A stretch of DNA of 23,934 bases from Firmicutes bacterium UBA5774 (GTDB lineage Bacteria; Bacillota; Clostridia; Peptostreptococcales; Anaerovoracaceae), in NCBI GenBank assembly GCA_002418625.1, contig DIEM01000058.1, positions 1 to 23,934 on the forward strand, read 5' to 3'. The notes below the pieces were generated by a model that was not told the origin of the DNA, ran no database searches, and saw only the letters and a list, made by a program, of their open reading frames with translations. The position numbers and the translations under genes are program-made. Below are positions 7,405 through 15,875 of this stretch, piece after piece. How positions within the stretch are numbered: the first letter of the stretch is position 1; every line of letters starts with the position of its first letter.

Positions 7405-7420
7405 TGGCACGATATTTGCA
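7405..7420 (+). promoter_or_regulatory. sigma-54 (-24/-12) promoter
   Basis: TGGCACGATATTTGCA is a full match to TGGCACG-N4-TTGCA with GG-N10-GC spacing. Transcription would start near 7432. The first open frame downstream with a good ribosome site is the 29-residue peptide at 7492. Read-through into the ZIP transporter is possible because no terminator is evident between them. Confidence 0.85.
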
Positions 7421-7491
7421 TTATAATTTAGAGAAAAATAAAGAAACGCATGTCTAAAATAAATTTAAAATATTGAAGAGGAGAAGGGAAA

Positions 7492-7581
7492 GTGTTTTAT
7501 AAGAATATTGCATTTTACATATCGGTTATTATCGTGCTGTTTTTCATTTGCAATTTAGCGGAAAAAGAACTGATGAACTGA
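7492..7581 (+). CDS. 29-residue hydrophobic peptide, predicted single-pass membrane protein
   Basis: A GTG-initiated frame follows GAGGAGAAGGG with about 5-base spacing and encodes 29 residues. The middle (about residues 6-21, IAFYISVIIVLFFICN) is a single hydrophobic membrane segment. A Lys precedes it, and a short charged tail, AEKELMN, follows. It sits 60 bases downstream of the predicted start of a perfect sigma-54 promoter, which argues that it is transcribed. I recognise no family. It could be a small membrane protein, a regulatory leader peptide for the metal transporter that follows, or spurious. The end of the frame contains a tandem CTGATGAA repeat. Confidence 0.45.
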   Translation: MFYKNIAFYISVIIVLFFICNLAEKELMN

Positions 7582-7599
7582 TGAACTGGAAATCAAGTT

Positions 7600-7627
7600 T
7601 TGCGCCAAACAGGAGACGTGGTATAAT
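7600..7627 (+). promoter_or_regulatory. candidate sigma-70 promoter of the ZIP gene
   Basis: TTGCGC (7600-7605) and a perfect TATAAT (7622-7627) are 16 bases apart, about 100 bases before the ZIP start codon. The -35 is imperfect. Together with the sigma-54 promoter upstream it suggests two modes of expression for the transporter. Confidence 0.5.
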
Positions 7628-7725
7628 ATCATTGTGAAAAAAATTCAGATGACCATGGAACAACCGGATTTGAAATCAAATCTGTCCGTTACCACTCGAA
7701 TTATCACTGATGAGGTGCATAGGAA

Positions 7726-8451
7726 ATGCCGGAATTTGATTCATTCACATGGGTGTCGATTTTTGCGCTGAGCGCTATGGCGGTAAACAGTATAGGGATT
7801 TGGGTCATATATAAGAACAAGGTTTGGGCGGACGATCACAAAGAATACTTCATGTGCTTCGCTGCCGGTGTTCTAATAGCGTCACCTTTGATCATGGCTT
7901 TTCCGGAGGCCCTGGGGAAAAACGACCAGGCGGGCCTGGCTGCATTGGCAGGCTTCATATTTATGTTTTTCAGCAACAAACTGATAAAGTACAAGACAAA
8001 ACAGAGCGAGCTGGCCTTTGGCATAACGGCGATCGAGGGCATAGGGATCCATTCTTTTATAGACGGGATCATATATTCCGTCACATTCAGCGTCAGCACT
8101 TTCGTTGGAATACTCGCGGGGACGGGATTGGTCGTCCATGAATTTGCTGAGGGTGTCATTACCTTTTCAGTTTTGATAAAAGCAGGACTTGGCGAAAAGA
8201 AGGCGGCCTTCATCGCATTCCTCGTCGCTGCGCTGACGACCCCGGTCGGGGCGTTTGTGACTTATCCGGTCGTCAGCAAACTCGACGATTCGATTCTGGG
8301 ACTGGCTCTCGGCGGAGTCGTCGGCGTTCTGGTCTATATTTCCGCATCCCATCTCTTGCCTGAGGCCCGCGAATATGAAAAAAGACACTCGTATTTGTCT
8401 TTTTTGCTCGGTATCGCTTTATCTTTGTTCATTATGCTCAGTAAGCAGTAA
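7726..8451 (+). CDS. ZIP family divalent-metal transporter
   Basis: The 241-residue polytopic membrane protein has about eight membrane segments. The ZIP metal site is visible in the central helices: His109 and Asp113 in IHSFIDG (TM4) and His138-Glu139 with Glu142 in VVHEFAEG (TM5). A further His occurs in SASHLLPEA near residue 209. ZIP proteins move Zn2+, Fe2+ or related ions into the cytoplasm. The histidine-rich loop common between TM3 and TM4 is absent, replaced by a short basic loop (KYKTKQSE), so specificity cannot be called. The ribosome site (GAGGTG, then AGG close to the ATG) is moderate. Metal supply would suit the metallohydrolases encoded downstream, but that connection is speculative. 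Confidence 0.88.
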   Translation: MPEFDSFTWVSIFALSAMAVNSIGIWVIYKNKVWADDHKEYFMCFAAGVLIASPLIMAFPEALGKNDQAGLAALAGFIFMFFSNKLIKYKTKQSELAFGITAIEGIGIHSFIDGIIYSVTFSVSTFVGILAGTGLVVHEFAEGVITFSVLIKAGLGEKKAAFIAFLVAALTTPVGAFVTYPVVSKLDDSILGLALGGVVGVLVYISASHLLPEAREYEKRHSYLSFLLGIALSLFIMLSKQ

Positions 8452-8506
8452 TATTTTTTCATAATGTAGGTAAATACTTCTCTGCTGTCGAAATCGAGGT
8501 AGAATC

Positions 8507-9955
8507 ATGGAAGAGTGCAATGTTTTGCTGAAAAAGTTATGCGAGCTTCTTGAAATAGAATGTCCTGAAAAGATCGATCAGTATGCCTTTACTGCCCTGC
8601 AAGAAAAAATTTTAAAAATGAAGCAGGAAAACGATATGCTGAATCTGGCTCTGGACAATTGCGCCGACAATTTCCATGTGAGCGATGGCGAAGGGAAGAT
8701 TCTGCGGGTCAATCGCGCATTTGAGAGACGTTGCAAGGTCTCTCGTGAATTCGTCGAGGGAAAGACTACTTATGACATGGAAAGGCTGGGCGTTTATCGG
8801 CCTTCGATGTCGCCGATCGCCATTAAGGAGAAGCGTCAAATCACGTTTATACAAAAGCTTTCGGTCGGAGAGGTAATCAGCACGAGCACACCGATTTTGG
8901 ATGAAGAAGGCAATGTAAAATATGTCGTCAGCAATGCGCGTTCGATCAGCGAACTGCAGTTGCTTGATAAATATTACAGGGATCGTTCGAAATTGACAAG
9001 TGAAGTGGATTCAACCGCTACTGATATCGTGTCCGGTTGTTTTTTGATGGAATCCCTCAAGGAACTTGCAAGTCATGTAGCCAAAGCGGATTCCAGCGTT
9101 CTGATTACCGGTGAAACGGGAAGCGGGAAAAGTATGCTTGCACGATATATTCATGAAAACGGCAACAGGCGCATCGGAAAGTTTGTCGAAATCAATTGTG
9201 CGGCGATCCCGGAAAGCCTCATCGAGGCGGAGCTTTTCGGCTATTCTGCCGGAGCATTCACCGGAGCAAAGGTGGGAGGAAAACGCGGGCTTATCGAATT
9301 GGCTGATGGCGGGACATTGTTTCTTGATGAGATCGGCGACATGCCGTTGTCGATCCAGGCAAAGCTGCTGAATGTGCTGCAGAGTCATGTCATTACAAGG
9401 GTTGGAGGCGAAGAACCCACGTCAGTCAACATCCGGCTTATTGCTGCGACTAATAGTGATCTGACGAAGATGATCGAAGAAGGACGTTTCCGCAAGGAGT
9501 TATATTATCGGATCAATGTTGTGCCGCTCTTTATACCGCCACTACGCAGCAGAAGCGAGGATCTGGATCTTCTAATCGAGCATTTCCAGAAGAAATTCTG
9601 CGACGAGTACAAGACAGACGTCATTATAAGTAAAGACGCTATGGAAAAAATGCGGAACTATGTTTGGCCGGGCAATATCCGAGAGCTCGAAAACCTGATC
9701 GAAAGATTGGTTGTGACGGATCGCAAGGGCATTATCGAGGTCAGCGACCTCCCTAATACCTTGCTCATTATGACAAATCGGCCGGAAGAGGATATAGTCG
9801 TTAATAAAATCATGTCTCTTAAGGAAGCGGTCGAGGAAGTTGAGAAGCAGCTGATCGATGCCGCTTATAAAAAGTACAAGAGCAGCTATAAGGTGGCGGA
9901 TGCGTTAAATATAAGTCAATCAGCGGTCATGCGCAGGATCCATAAGCAGAGATGA
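8507..9955 (+). CDS. sigma-54-dependent transcriptional activator (PAS, AAA+, HTH)
   Basis: The 482-residue regulator has a coiled N-terminus, a PAS sensor domain at about 43-150, an AAA+ ATPase domain at about 175-405 and a C-terminal HTH at about 440-482. The Walker A is GETGSGKS (202-209), the sigma-54-contacting loop is GAFTGA (249-254) and the Walker B is LFLDEIGD (271-278), followed by the WPGNIRELENLIERL signature. All are intact, so it should be active. It has no response-regulator receiver domain and probably senses a small molecule through PAS, like RocR or PrdR. It lies immediately upstream of the palindrome and sigma-54 promoter of the large catabolic cluster and is the obvious candidate to control it. 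The inducing ligand would be the cluster substrate or an intermediate. Confidence 0.95.
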   Translation: MEECNVLLKKLCELLEIECPEKIDQYAFTALQEKILKMKQENDMLNLALDNCADNFHVSDGEGKILRVNRAFERRCKVSREFVEGKTTYDMERLGVYRPSMSPIAIKEKRQITFIQKLSVGEVISTSTPILDEEGNVKYVVSNARSISELQLLDKYYRDRSKLTSEVDSTATDIVSGCFLMESLKELASHVAKADSSVLITGETGSGKSMLARYIHENGNRRIGKFVEINCAAIPESLIEAELFGYSAGAFTGAKVGGKRGLIELADGGTLFLDEIGDMPLSIQAKLLNVLQSHVITRVGGEEPTSVNIRLIAATNSDLTKMIEEGRFRKELYYRINVVPLFIPPLRSRSEDLDLLIEHFQKKFCDEYKTDVIISKDAMEKMRNYVWPGNIRELENLIERLVVTDRKGIIEVSDLPNTLLIMTNRPEEDIVVNKIMSLKEAVEEVEKQLIDAAYKKYKSSYKVADALNISQSAVMRRIHKQR

Positions 9956-9985
9956 AGTATAAATCAATAAATTATCGATTTAATC

Positions 9986-10025
9986 AAACCGAAATCGACT
10001 CCATGAGTCGATTTCGGTTTTTTTT
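9986..10025 (+). terminator. strong rho-independent terminator of the regulator gene
   Basis: AAACCGAAATCGACTC (9986-10001) pairs perfectly with GAGTCGATTTCGGTTT (10005-10020) around a CAT loop, then a T-run. This 16-bp stem cleanly separates the activator gene from the catabolic cluster. Confidence 0.95.
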
Positions 10026-10075
10026 CGATTATACGTTTAGATTTCAATATAGATCTGCTGTTATAACATTTATAT

Positions 10076-10095
10076 TCGAATCGACTTCGATTCGA
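10076..10095. promoter_or_regulatory. 20-bp palindrome, candidate activator binding site
   Basis: TCGAATCGA (10076-10084), CT, TCGATTCGA (10087-10095) is a perfect inverted repeat with 9-bp arms. It lies 48 bases upstream of the -24 element at 10144 and just downstream of the activator gene. This is the place and form expected for a dimeric enhancer-binding protein site, though somewhat closer than the usual 80-150 bases. Confidence 0.6.
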
Positions 10096-10143
10096 TACCT
10101 TATCTTTTCGGGCTGGGATCATTGAAAATGATAGCGAAAAAAC

Positions 10144-10159
10144 TGGCACGCGCATTGCT
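10144..10159 (+). promoter_or_regulatory. sigma-54 (-24/-12) promoter of the catabolic cluster
   Basis: TGGCACGCGCATTGCT matches the consensus at every defined position, with GG-N10-GC spacing. Transcription would start near 10171, about 37 bases before the first gene. No other strong promoter is evident before 20868. Confidence 0.9.
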
Positions 10160-10207
10160 ATTATATATTGTTAATGAATTCAACAATCAATGAAAGGAGT
10201 TACGATC

Positions 10208-10501
10208 ATGACTAATGAATGTAAAGCGACATTGCCGTCCCTTGTGGAAATCAAAGTGACAAAGTCCGAATGCCCAGCCATGCCGGCAGGAGATGTGTTG
10301 ATTTTAGAGGGCCCGTCGATCAATTACGAGAAGTCTGGGTCGGTGTGCCTGACAGCTTTGAATGCCATTTACCCGTGGGTCATGCTGACCCGTTTCGGCG
10401 TCAAGACTTCAGTGCTCGATTACGATGAGCAGCAGGACTGTTATCATGCCATCTGTCCATGCGGTATCGTCGGGTTCGATATTAGAAACATAACCATCTG
10501 A
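10208..10501 (+). CDS. TIGR04076 family protein
   Basis: The protein has 97 residues if started at 10208, where AGGAGT lies 7 bases upstream. The in-frame ATG at 10190 precedes that ribosome site and is rejected. Features resembling the TIGR04076 family are a beta-rich start with VEIKVTKSECPAMPAGD, a central CLTALNAIYPWVMLTRFG, and a C-terminal CYHAICPCGIVGFDI. Members are small, cysteine-containing and of unknown function, and they often sit in catabolic or redox gene clusters of anaerobes. The clustered cysteines could bind a metal. It is the first gene of the sigma-54 transcript, so it is probably made early and in quantity. Its role in the cluster is unknown. Confidence 0.65.
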   Translation: MTNECKATLPSLVEIKVTKSECPAMPAGDVLILEGPSINYEKSGSVCLTALNAIYPWVMLTRFGVKTSVLDYDEQQDCYHAICPCGIVGFDIRNITI

Positions 10502-10677
10502 TGGGGTTATGAAAATGAAATTTTTTATTCGGAATCAAGTTCCGGGAAAGGGGGGCACGGAATGAAGTGATGATGACAGTATATCTGGCAATCATACTTA
10601 AGCTGGAAGTTTTAAAGGTAAGAATTTGAAAAGTATAAGCTTATGTTTTGGTCTCTTTATTATGAAAGGAGTAACAA
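10502..10677. other. intergenic stretch between the TIGR04076-like gene and the symporter
   Basis: These 176 bases hold a small hairpin (CGGAA/TTCCG at 10530-10544) and a purine-rich GGGAAAGGGGGG tract. There is no clear promoter or terminator. Two tiny frames (18 codons at 10509, 20 codons at 10570) lack well-placed ribosome sites. The symporter ribosome site AAGGAG lies at the 3' end. Confidence 0.5.
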
Positions 10678-12438
10678 ATGTCAGTAATCACTTATACGAT
10701 CATTGCGACCATACTGCTGGCTGTTGTATTCATTCTGATCGGTATATGGTTCAAAAGGTTTGTCGTGTCCTCGGAGGACTTTCTGATCGCAGGCAGGAAG
10801 GCACCATTCTGGCTGCTTGCATCCGCTTATCTGGGCGGCTTTGTAGGTGGTTCGAGCGTTGCGGGTTATGTCAGCCTTGGTTATACGAACGGGATCTCCG
10901 GAATGTGGACGTCCCTGTTTGTTGTAACCGGTTGCGTTGTTTTCATCCTCACATTTGCGCGCCGGCTCAATCTGTTCGGCAGGAAATACGGCGCGATAAC
11001 GATCGCGGATTTCGTGTGCGCCAGGTATGGGGAATCACTGCGGCTGCCGGTGTCTATCATCGGGTTTTTAAGGCCGGGCGTCATTACCGGCATGCAATTC
11101 CTTGCGATTGCCATCGTTGCAAATGTCATGTTTGGCCTGGATATTAAAGTAGGCGTATTTGTTGGCGCCATCATTATGCTGCTCTATCTTGTCACGGCTG
11201 GTCAATACTCCGCGCTGATCAACCAGTGGCTCCAGTCTCTGCTCCAGTCGGTCGGCATTTTGTTCTTCATGCTGATTGCCCTGAAGGTGATCGGCGGCCC
11301 GGGCGAGGTCGTCGCAGACATGTTCAATGTGCTCGAGCCGGCACTTGTGACGATGTGGTCAGTTAATACGACGATGTTTACGGTCTGGATGATCACCTTC
11401 GGCATATTCTATCTGGTTGACCCGTGGATCTATATGTGGGCGTATATGGCTGAATCGCCCAAGACGAGCTCGAACGGCATGCTGGCCGTGCTTGCAGGAT
11501 CTTATTTCAACGTTCTTCCATTCATTGCCGGCATGATCGTCTTTGCGGCGGCGGTGCTTGGGTATCTGACCGTACCGGAAGGCCTCAGCGGAGACGCTCT
11601 TTATGCATGGTTTACGATTAACTATGCTGGCAAGGCTGTCGGCGTCATGATTCTGACGGGACTGATCATGACAATCGTCTCATGCGGTTCATCCTTCGCG
11701 ATGAATGGCGTGACCTTGCTGACACGGGATATCTATAACAGAGTCATCAACAAGAATGCGACTGACAAACAGATATTGTTCGCCAGCAGAATGTCCCTGG
11801 CCGTCGTCGTAGCCATAGGCATCGCCTGCGCCAACTGGCTGCCGATCCTCGTGCCTCTCTGGTCCTTGGGCCAGGCTATTGTAATCTCAGGGCTCTTCAT
11901 GCCGGTCATGTGTGCATGGTTTTGGAGGCGGTCAACGACTGCCGGCGCATTCTGGTCATGCCTTCTTGGCGGAGCGGCGTCGTTTGCATGGGCTTGCTAT
12001 GCCTGGATCAATGTAGGCAGCCCCGGTGGCCTGATGCATGGATTGCATGCGTGCCATATCGGGCTTGCCGTCAATATCCCGCTGATGATCATTATCAGCC
12101 TTGCCACGAAGCCCGAGTATGAAAAAGCAGATATAACAAGCTATAAATTGCTTGGAGAAGAGCTCAAGACCAGCAATCTGATTCCGGATAAAGTGACAAG
12201 ACCCGGCGTGTTCGGATGGCTGGGAGCCGATACCGGCGCATGGAAAATCTTCTGGGTTTGCGTATTTAGCGTATTTGCCGCACATTATGTCATGTCATTC
12301 ATGTTCCAGGTTCAGGCTGTAGCCCTTGCCCTGATTTGGGTTGGCATTGTCGTCAGCGGCATCATGATCCTACAGCTGGGCATCATGGGAACGAGAGATG
12401 CTTTGGTGATGGTCAGGATCGGAAGCCATAAAAAGTGA
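10678..12438 (+). CDS. sodium:solute symporter family transporter
   Basis: The 586-residue membrane protein belongs to the solute:sodium symporter family (SSS), with about 13 membrane helices. Early signatures are SSEDFLIAGRKAPFWLL and YLGGFVGGSSVAGYVSLGY. The Na+-site region around residues 338-356 (SCGSSFAMNGVTLLTRDIYN) keeps the small polar residues typical of TM8. The family imports sugars, amino acids, urea, pantothenate and other small solutes with sodium, so the substrate cannot be read directly. Its place as the only transporter in the cluster suggests that it imports the compound the enzymes degrade. The start follows AAGGAG with 7-base spacing. A strong hairpin without a T-run follows the gene. 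Confidence 0.92.
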   Translation: MSVITYTIIATILLAVVFILIGIWFKRFVVSSEDFLIAGRKAPFWLLASAYLGGFVGGSSVAGYVSLGYTNGISGMWTSLFVVTGCVVFILTFARRLNLFGRKYGAITIADFVCARYGESLRLPVSIIGFLRPGVITGMQFLAIAIVANVMFGLDIKVGVFVGAIIMLLYLVTAGQYSALINQWLQSLLQSVGILFFMLIALKVIGGPGEVVADMFNVLEPALVTMWSVNTTMFTVWMITFGIFYLVDPWIYMWAYMAESPKTSSNGMLAVLAGSYFNVLPFIAGMIVFAAAVLGYLTVPEGLSGDALYAWFTINYAGKAVGVMILTGLIMTIVSCGSSFAMNGVTLLTRDIYNRVINKNATDKQILFASRMSLAVVVAIGIACANWLPILVPLWSLGQAIVISGLFMPVMCAWFWRRSTTAGAFWSCLLGGAASFAWACYAWINVGSPGGLMHGLHACHIGLAVNIPLMIIISLATKPEYEKADITSYKLLGEELKTSNLIPDKVTRPGVFGWLGADTGAWKIFWVCVFSVFAAHYVMSFMFQVQAVALALIWVGIVVSGIMILQLGIMGTRDALVMVRIGSHKK

Positions 12439-12513
12439 TCGAAGCCATAGTTGTGCAGAGCATCCGTGTTTCACCGGAATAGCGGAATGGCTCAGAAAAG
12501 TATTGCATTATGC

Positions 12514-12537
12514 GCGGGGCAGAGGGATCTGCCCCGC
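12514..12537 (+). other. strong intercistronic hairpin without a T-run
   Basis: GCGGGGCAGA (12514-12523) pairs perfectly with TCTGCCCCGC (12528-12537) across a GGGA loop. The bases that follow (ACGATAAAAAG) are not a terminator tract. It may protect the upstream symporter mRNA from 3' exonucleases or trim read-through to later genes. Confidence 0.65.
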
Positions 12538-12613
12538 ACGATAAAAAGATGAAAAGGATGGCAAGACCGGCTTGAAAGTCGGATGATATATGGGAAGGAA
12601 AGCGAGGTTTGAT

Positions 12614-14023
12614 ATGGATAACCGGGATATAAAGAATAATATTGGCGCTTGGATCGAAAGTAATAAGCAGGAATTTTATGATATAGCGGATTTCATATGG
12701 GAAAACCCGGAGCTTGGACTTGAGGAATACGAAGCTTGTGATAGATTGACAGGTATTATGGCCAAGAATGGATTCAAGATCCAGAAAGGGCTGGCTGGTA
12801 TGCCGACAGCTTTCGTGGCGACCTTTGGAAATAAGGGTCCTGTTATGGGAATAAACGCGGAGTATGACTGTCTGCCTGGATTGTCGCAGGATTATCGCTG
12901 CAGCGTCAAGACACCCCTGGTCGAAGGAGCGCCAGGCCAGGGATGCGGCCATAATTTATTAGGAACGGCCGCGGTGCTTGGAGCGATCGCTGTGCGTTAT
13001 GCTCTTGAAAAGAACGGGATCGATGCGACAATCAAGGTGTTTGGAACACCGGCGGAAGAGCAGTGCCTTGGGAAAGCTTTCATGGGAAGAGCCGGTTTAT
13101 ATGAAGACGTCGACTTTTTCCTGGATTGGCATCCCTGGTTCTATAACCGTGCTGATTATGACAGATGCAATGCATATTTCAATATCAAATACCACTATAA
13201 GGGAAGAACCGCTCATGGGAATTCGCCCTGGAATGGAAGAAGTGCGCTGGATGCGGCGATTCTCAGCGCTCATGCGATCGAGATGCTTCGTGAGCATTAC
13301 GAGCCGGCAGCGGCAGATGCGGCAAACACGATCAATTATAATTTTCCGGACATCGGTCCCGAATTCCCGAGCGTGGTGCCCGACAAGACAACGATGTGGG
13401 TCGTTGGCCGCTTCGCGACTTCGAATATGATGAGCGACATAATCGAGCGCTTGGACAAATGTGCTGAAGCAGGTGCGTTGGCCACCGGCACTACAGTTGA
13501 AAAGCAGATGCTTACGGCGACACATGAGAAAATTCCTAACAAGACGCTTGCTGAAATCGTTCATAAAAATTTCGAGGAAATTGGAGCTCCGAAATTCTCG
13601 AAGGAAGAGCATGATTTTGTGAAGGAAATGCAGAAATCAATGGGCTTTGATGAAACAGGACTGGACGAGACAATCAAGGAATTCGGCGAAAGCGGAACAG
13701 CCCTGTGTGACACGTCGGAATTCAGTTGGAATGCACCTTATGCGACATTCTGGATGACGATGGCGCCGGCGGGAGGATGGCATAACTGGATGGTCACGGC
13801 ATGTGCAAGGGGGAGCATAGGAAAGAAGGCCGTGGACAATGCCGCGAAGGTCATGGCCGGATCGGCAATCGACATCATCACGACGCCGGGTATCATCGAC
13901 AACGCGAAGGAGGAACTCAAGGACAGGCTTGCCGGCAGGACCTACAAATGCCTTATACCGGATGGAACAGATCCGCCGCTCGGGCTGAACAAGGAAACAA
14001 TGGATAAATATAAAAATAAGTAG
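12614..14023 (+). CDS. M20 family metallo-amidohydrolase (AbgB-like)
   Basis: The protein has 469 residues from the ATG at 12614, which has GCGAGG about 7 bases upstream. An ATG at 12590 would add eight residues but has no clear ribosome site. It resembles the M20D group that includes the AbgB subunit of p-aminobenzoyl-glutamate hydrolase and aminoacylases. Likely metal ligands are Cys111 and His113 (GQGCGHNLLG), Glu148 and Glu149 (GTPAEEQ), His173 (LDWHPW) and His390 (GGWHNWMV). A dimerisation domain with a conserved GRTAHGNSPWNGRSALDA segment is present. Such enzymes hydrolyse an amide bond to free an amino acid. It is followed 67 bases later by a second amidohydrolase and may perform an early step. 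No AbgA partner is present. The substrate is unknown. Confidence 0.88.
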   Translation: MDNRDIKNNIGAWIESNKQEFYDIADFIWENPELGLEEYEACDRLTGIMAKNGFKIQKGLAGMPTAFVATFGNKGPVMGINAEYDCLPGLSQDYRCSVKTPLVEGAPGQGCGHNLLGTAAVLGAIAVRYALEKNGIDATIKVFGTPAEEQCLGKAFMGRAGLYEDVDFFLDWHPWFYNRADYDRCNAYFNIKYHYKGRTAHGNSPWNGRSALDAAILSAHAIEMLREHYEPAAADAANTINYNFPDIGPEFPSVVPDKTTMWVVGRFATSNMMSDIIERLDKCAEAGALATGTTVEKQMLTATHEKIPNKTLAEIVHKNFEEIGAPKFSKEEHDFVKEMQKSMGFDETGLDETIKEFGESGTALCDTSEFSWNAPYATFWMTMAPAGGWHNWMVTACARGSIGKKAVDNAAKVMAGSAIDIITTPGIIDNAKEELKDRLAGRTYKCLIPDGTDPPLGLNKETMDKYKNK

Positions 14024-14090
14024 GCTGCGGGAATAATAAGCCGTACGGGGTGGCGTTTGCGAATCGTGTATTTTTGGAAGGAGTAGACTA

Positions 14091-15719
14091 ATGGATCTGA
14101 ATTGCCCAGACTTAATAATGGTAAACGGAAAAGTCCTGACAATGGAAGCCGACGGAAGGGAAGGAACTGCCGTCGCAGTGACTGGTGAAAAAATCAGTTT
14201 TATTGGAGCCGATGCTGAGGCAAGAAGGCTCGCGGGCACCAAAACAAAAATCATTGATCTGAAAGGGCGCCTGCTGATGCCTGGATTTATAGAAAGCCAC
14301 ATGCATCCGCTTATGTATGCCCACAATCTGCTGGGAGTCGATTGTGGAGGGGATACTACAAGGTCACTTGCAAAGGTACTGGAGGTGCTTGCGGAAAAGG
14401 TCGCCGGCACGCCTAAAGGAGAATGGATCAAAGGCTTTGGGTGGGATGACAGCAAATTCGAGGAGAAAAGAAATCCAACGCGCTGGGATCTCGATAAAGT
14501 ATCTCCGAATCATCCTGTCGTGCTGATGCGCACGTGCGTTCATGTAGTCGTTGCGAACAGCATGGCGCTGAAGCTGGGCAATATCGATAAATACACGAAT
14601 GATCCGGACGGCGGCCATATTCAAAAGGATCCTGATACGGGAGAGCCGACCGGCATCCTTCAGGAAAGGGCGATGGAAATGCTGCCTGATCTGCGCTATA
14701 CCTTCGACCAGTTGAAAGGCGGCATGGAGACGGCGCTACAGATACTGGCACGGAGAGGCGTGACCTCTATTGGCGACATGTCAGCACAGCAGACCGGCTT
14801 CAGGATCTATCAACAACTCAATAAGGAGAATAAGCTGACAGCTCGGGTCCGTCTGTGGCCCGTCGCTCAGAAGACGATCCTCGGCGACGCGATGCTGGAT
14901 CAAATCTATGACTGTGGCATCGAAAGTGGATTCGGCAATGAAATGATCAGCATACAGGGCGTTAAATATGTGCTGGACGGCAGCATTTCAGGAAAGACGG
15001 CTGCTGTAACGGAGCCGTACTATAAGGAAACCTCTGCGAACGGGATTATTTATTGCAGCGATGAGTCAGATATGCTGGAAAGTATTCGCAAGGCATTCCG
15101 GGGCGGTCTCAGGGTTTCGATCCACGCGATCGGAGACCGGGCTATCGAATTCGCGCTGAATATAATCGAAAAAGCGGGAGAAGGGCTTGATTTGGCAGGC
15201 ATGCGCAATCGGATAGAGCATTGCATACTGCCGACAAGCGATCAACTGTTGAAAGTCAAGCGGTTGGGCTTGGTTGTCGGATCCTCTGTCGGCTTTCTTT
15301 ATCCGCTCGGAGAAGGATATCTGAATGCCCTCGGTCCGGAACGCGTGAAAAGCGCCATACCACAGAAATCCTATGAAGAGATCGGGATCATCGCACCGGC
15401 GAACACAGATTGTCCGGTCTGTGATCTTAATCCGATGCTGGCGATTTATGGCATGGTTGAGCGCAGGAGCTTTGCCGGCAATTCCCTTGGTGATGCACAG
15501 CGCGTCGGGATAATGGAGGCATTGAAGGCCTACACGACATATCCCGCTTATAGCACTTTCGAGGAGGACAAGCTTGGTTCGATAAAGGAGGGAAAACTGG
15601 CGGATCTGGCAGTGCTCGAGAAGGATATCAGAAATTTGTCGCCTGAGGAAATTAAGGATTTGAAAGTCGCCTTGACAATTGTGAACGGAAGAATCGTCTG
15701 GAATGACGGCCTGCTATGA
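14091..15719 (+). CDS. YtcJ-like amidohydrolase (amidohydrolase_3 family)
   Basis: The 542-residue protein belongs to the metal-dependent TIM-barrel amidohydrolases of the YtcJ / N-substituted formamide deformylase type. It has an N-terminal beta-sandwich stretch (PDLIMVNGKVLTM), the HxH metal motif at His70 and His72 (FIESHMHP), a likely bridging lysine Lys292 (GVKYVLDGS), His345 (HAIGDRAIE), His377 (RIEHCIL) and catalytic Asp440 (ANTDCPVCD). The usual DxPV motif is therefore kept. These enzymes hydrolyse C-N bonds in cyclic or linear amides and formamides. The start follows GGAAGGAG with 8-base spacing. With the M20 enzymes and the urease-like proteins, it gives the cluster several independent C-N hydrolases. 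Its length is normal for the family. Confidence 0.9.
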   Translation: MDLNCPDLIMVNGKVLTMEADGREGTAVAVTGEKISFIGADAEARRLAGTKTKIIDLKGRLLMPGFIESHMHPLMYAHNLLGVDCGGDTTRSLAKVLEVLAEKVAGTPKGEWIKGFGWDDSKFEEKRNPTRWDLDKVSPNHPVVLMRTCVHVVVANSMALKLGNIDKYTNDPDGGHIQKDPDTGEPTGILQERAMEMLPDLRYTFDQLKGGMETALQILARRGVTSIGDMSAQQTGFRIYQQLNKENKLTARVRLWPVAQKTILGDAMLDQIYDCGIESGFGNEMISIQGVKYVLDGSISGKTAAVTEPYYKETSANGIIYCSDESDMLESIRKAFRGGLRVSIHAIGDRAIEFALNIIEKAGEGLDLAGMRNRIEHCILPTSDQLLKVKRLGLVVGSSVGFLYPLGEGYLNALGPERVKSAIPQKSYEEIGIIAPANTDCPVCDLNPMLAIYGMVERRSFAGNSLGDAQRVGIMEALKAYTTYPAYSTFEEDKLGSIKEGKLADLAVLEKDIRNLSPEEIKDLKVALTIVNGRIVWNDGLL

Positions 15720-15795
15720 TCGGATAGAATGTTTGGCAGAGGGGGATCTATTGATAACGGCCTGTTACGGTCGCCTTCGGTGGATCCTCGACTGT

Positions 15796-15842
15796 TGCCG
15801 GCGCTGTTAAAGGATGCGCGTGACAGCCGGCATTATTATCAT
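15796..15842 (+). other. intercistronic hairpin before the aminotransferase gene
   Basis: TGCCGG (15796-15801) and CTGT (15804-15807) pair with ACAG (15833-15836) and CCGGCA (15837-15842), with a two-base CG bulge and a 25-base loop. Only a weak ATTATTATC follows, so termination would be inefficient. The surrounding 156 bases show no clear promoter. Confidence 0.4.
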
Positions 15843-15875
15843 GGAGGATAACAAGAGAAAAGGAGAATAAAAGAG

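Noticed and set aside
10509..10632. Two tiny frames (18 codons from 10509, 20 codons from 10570) between the TIGR04076-like gene and the symporter
   Set aside because: Neither has a properly spaced ribosome site or a convincing membrane segment, so small symporter-accessory proteins are not supported.
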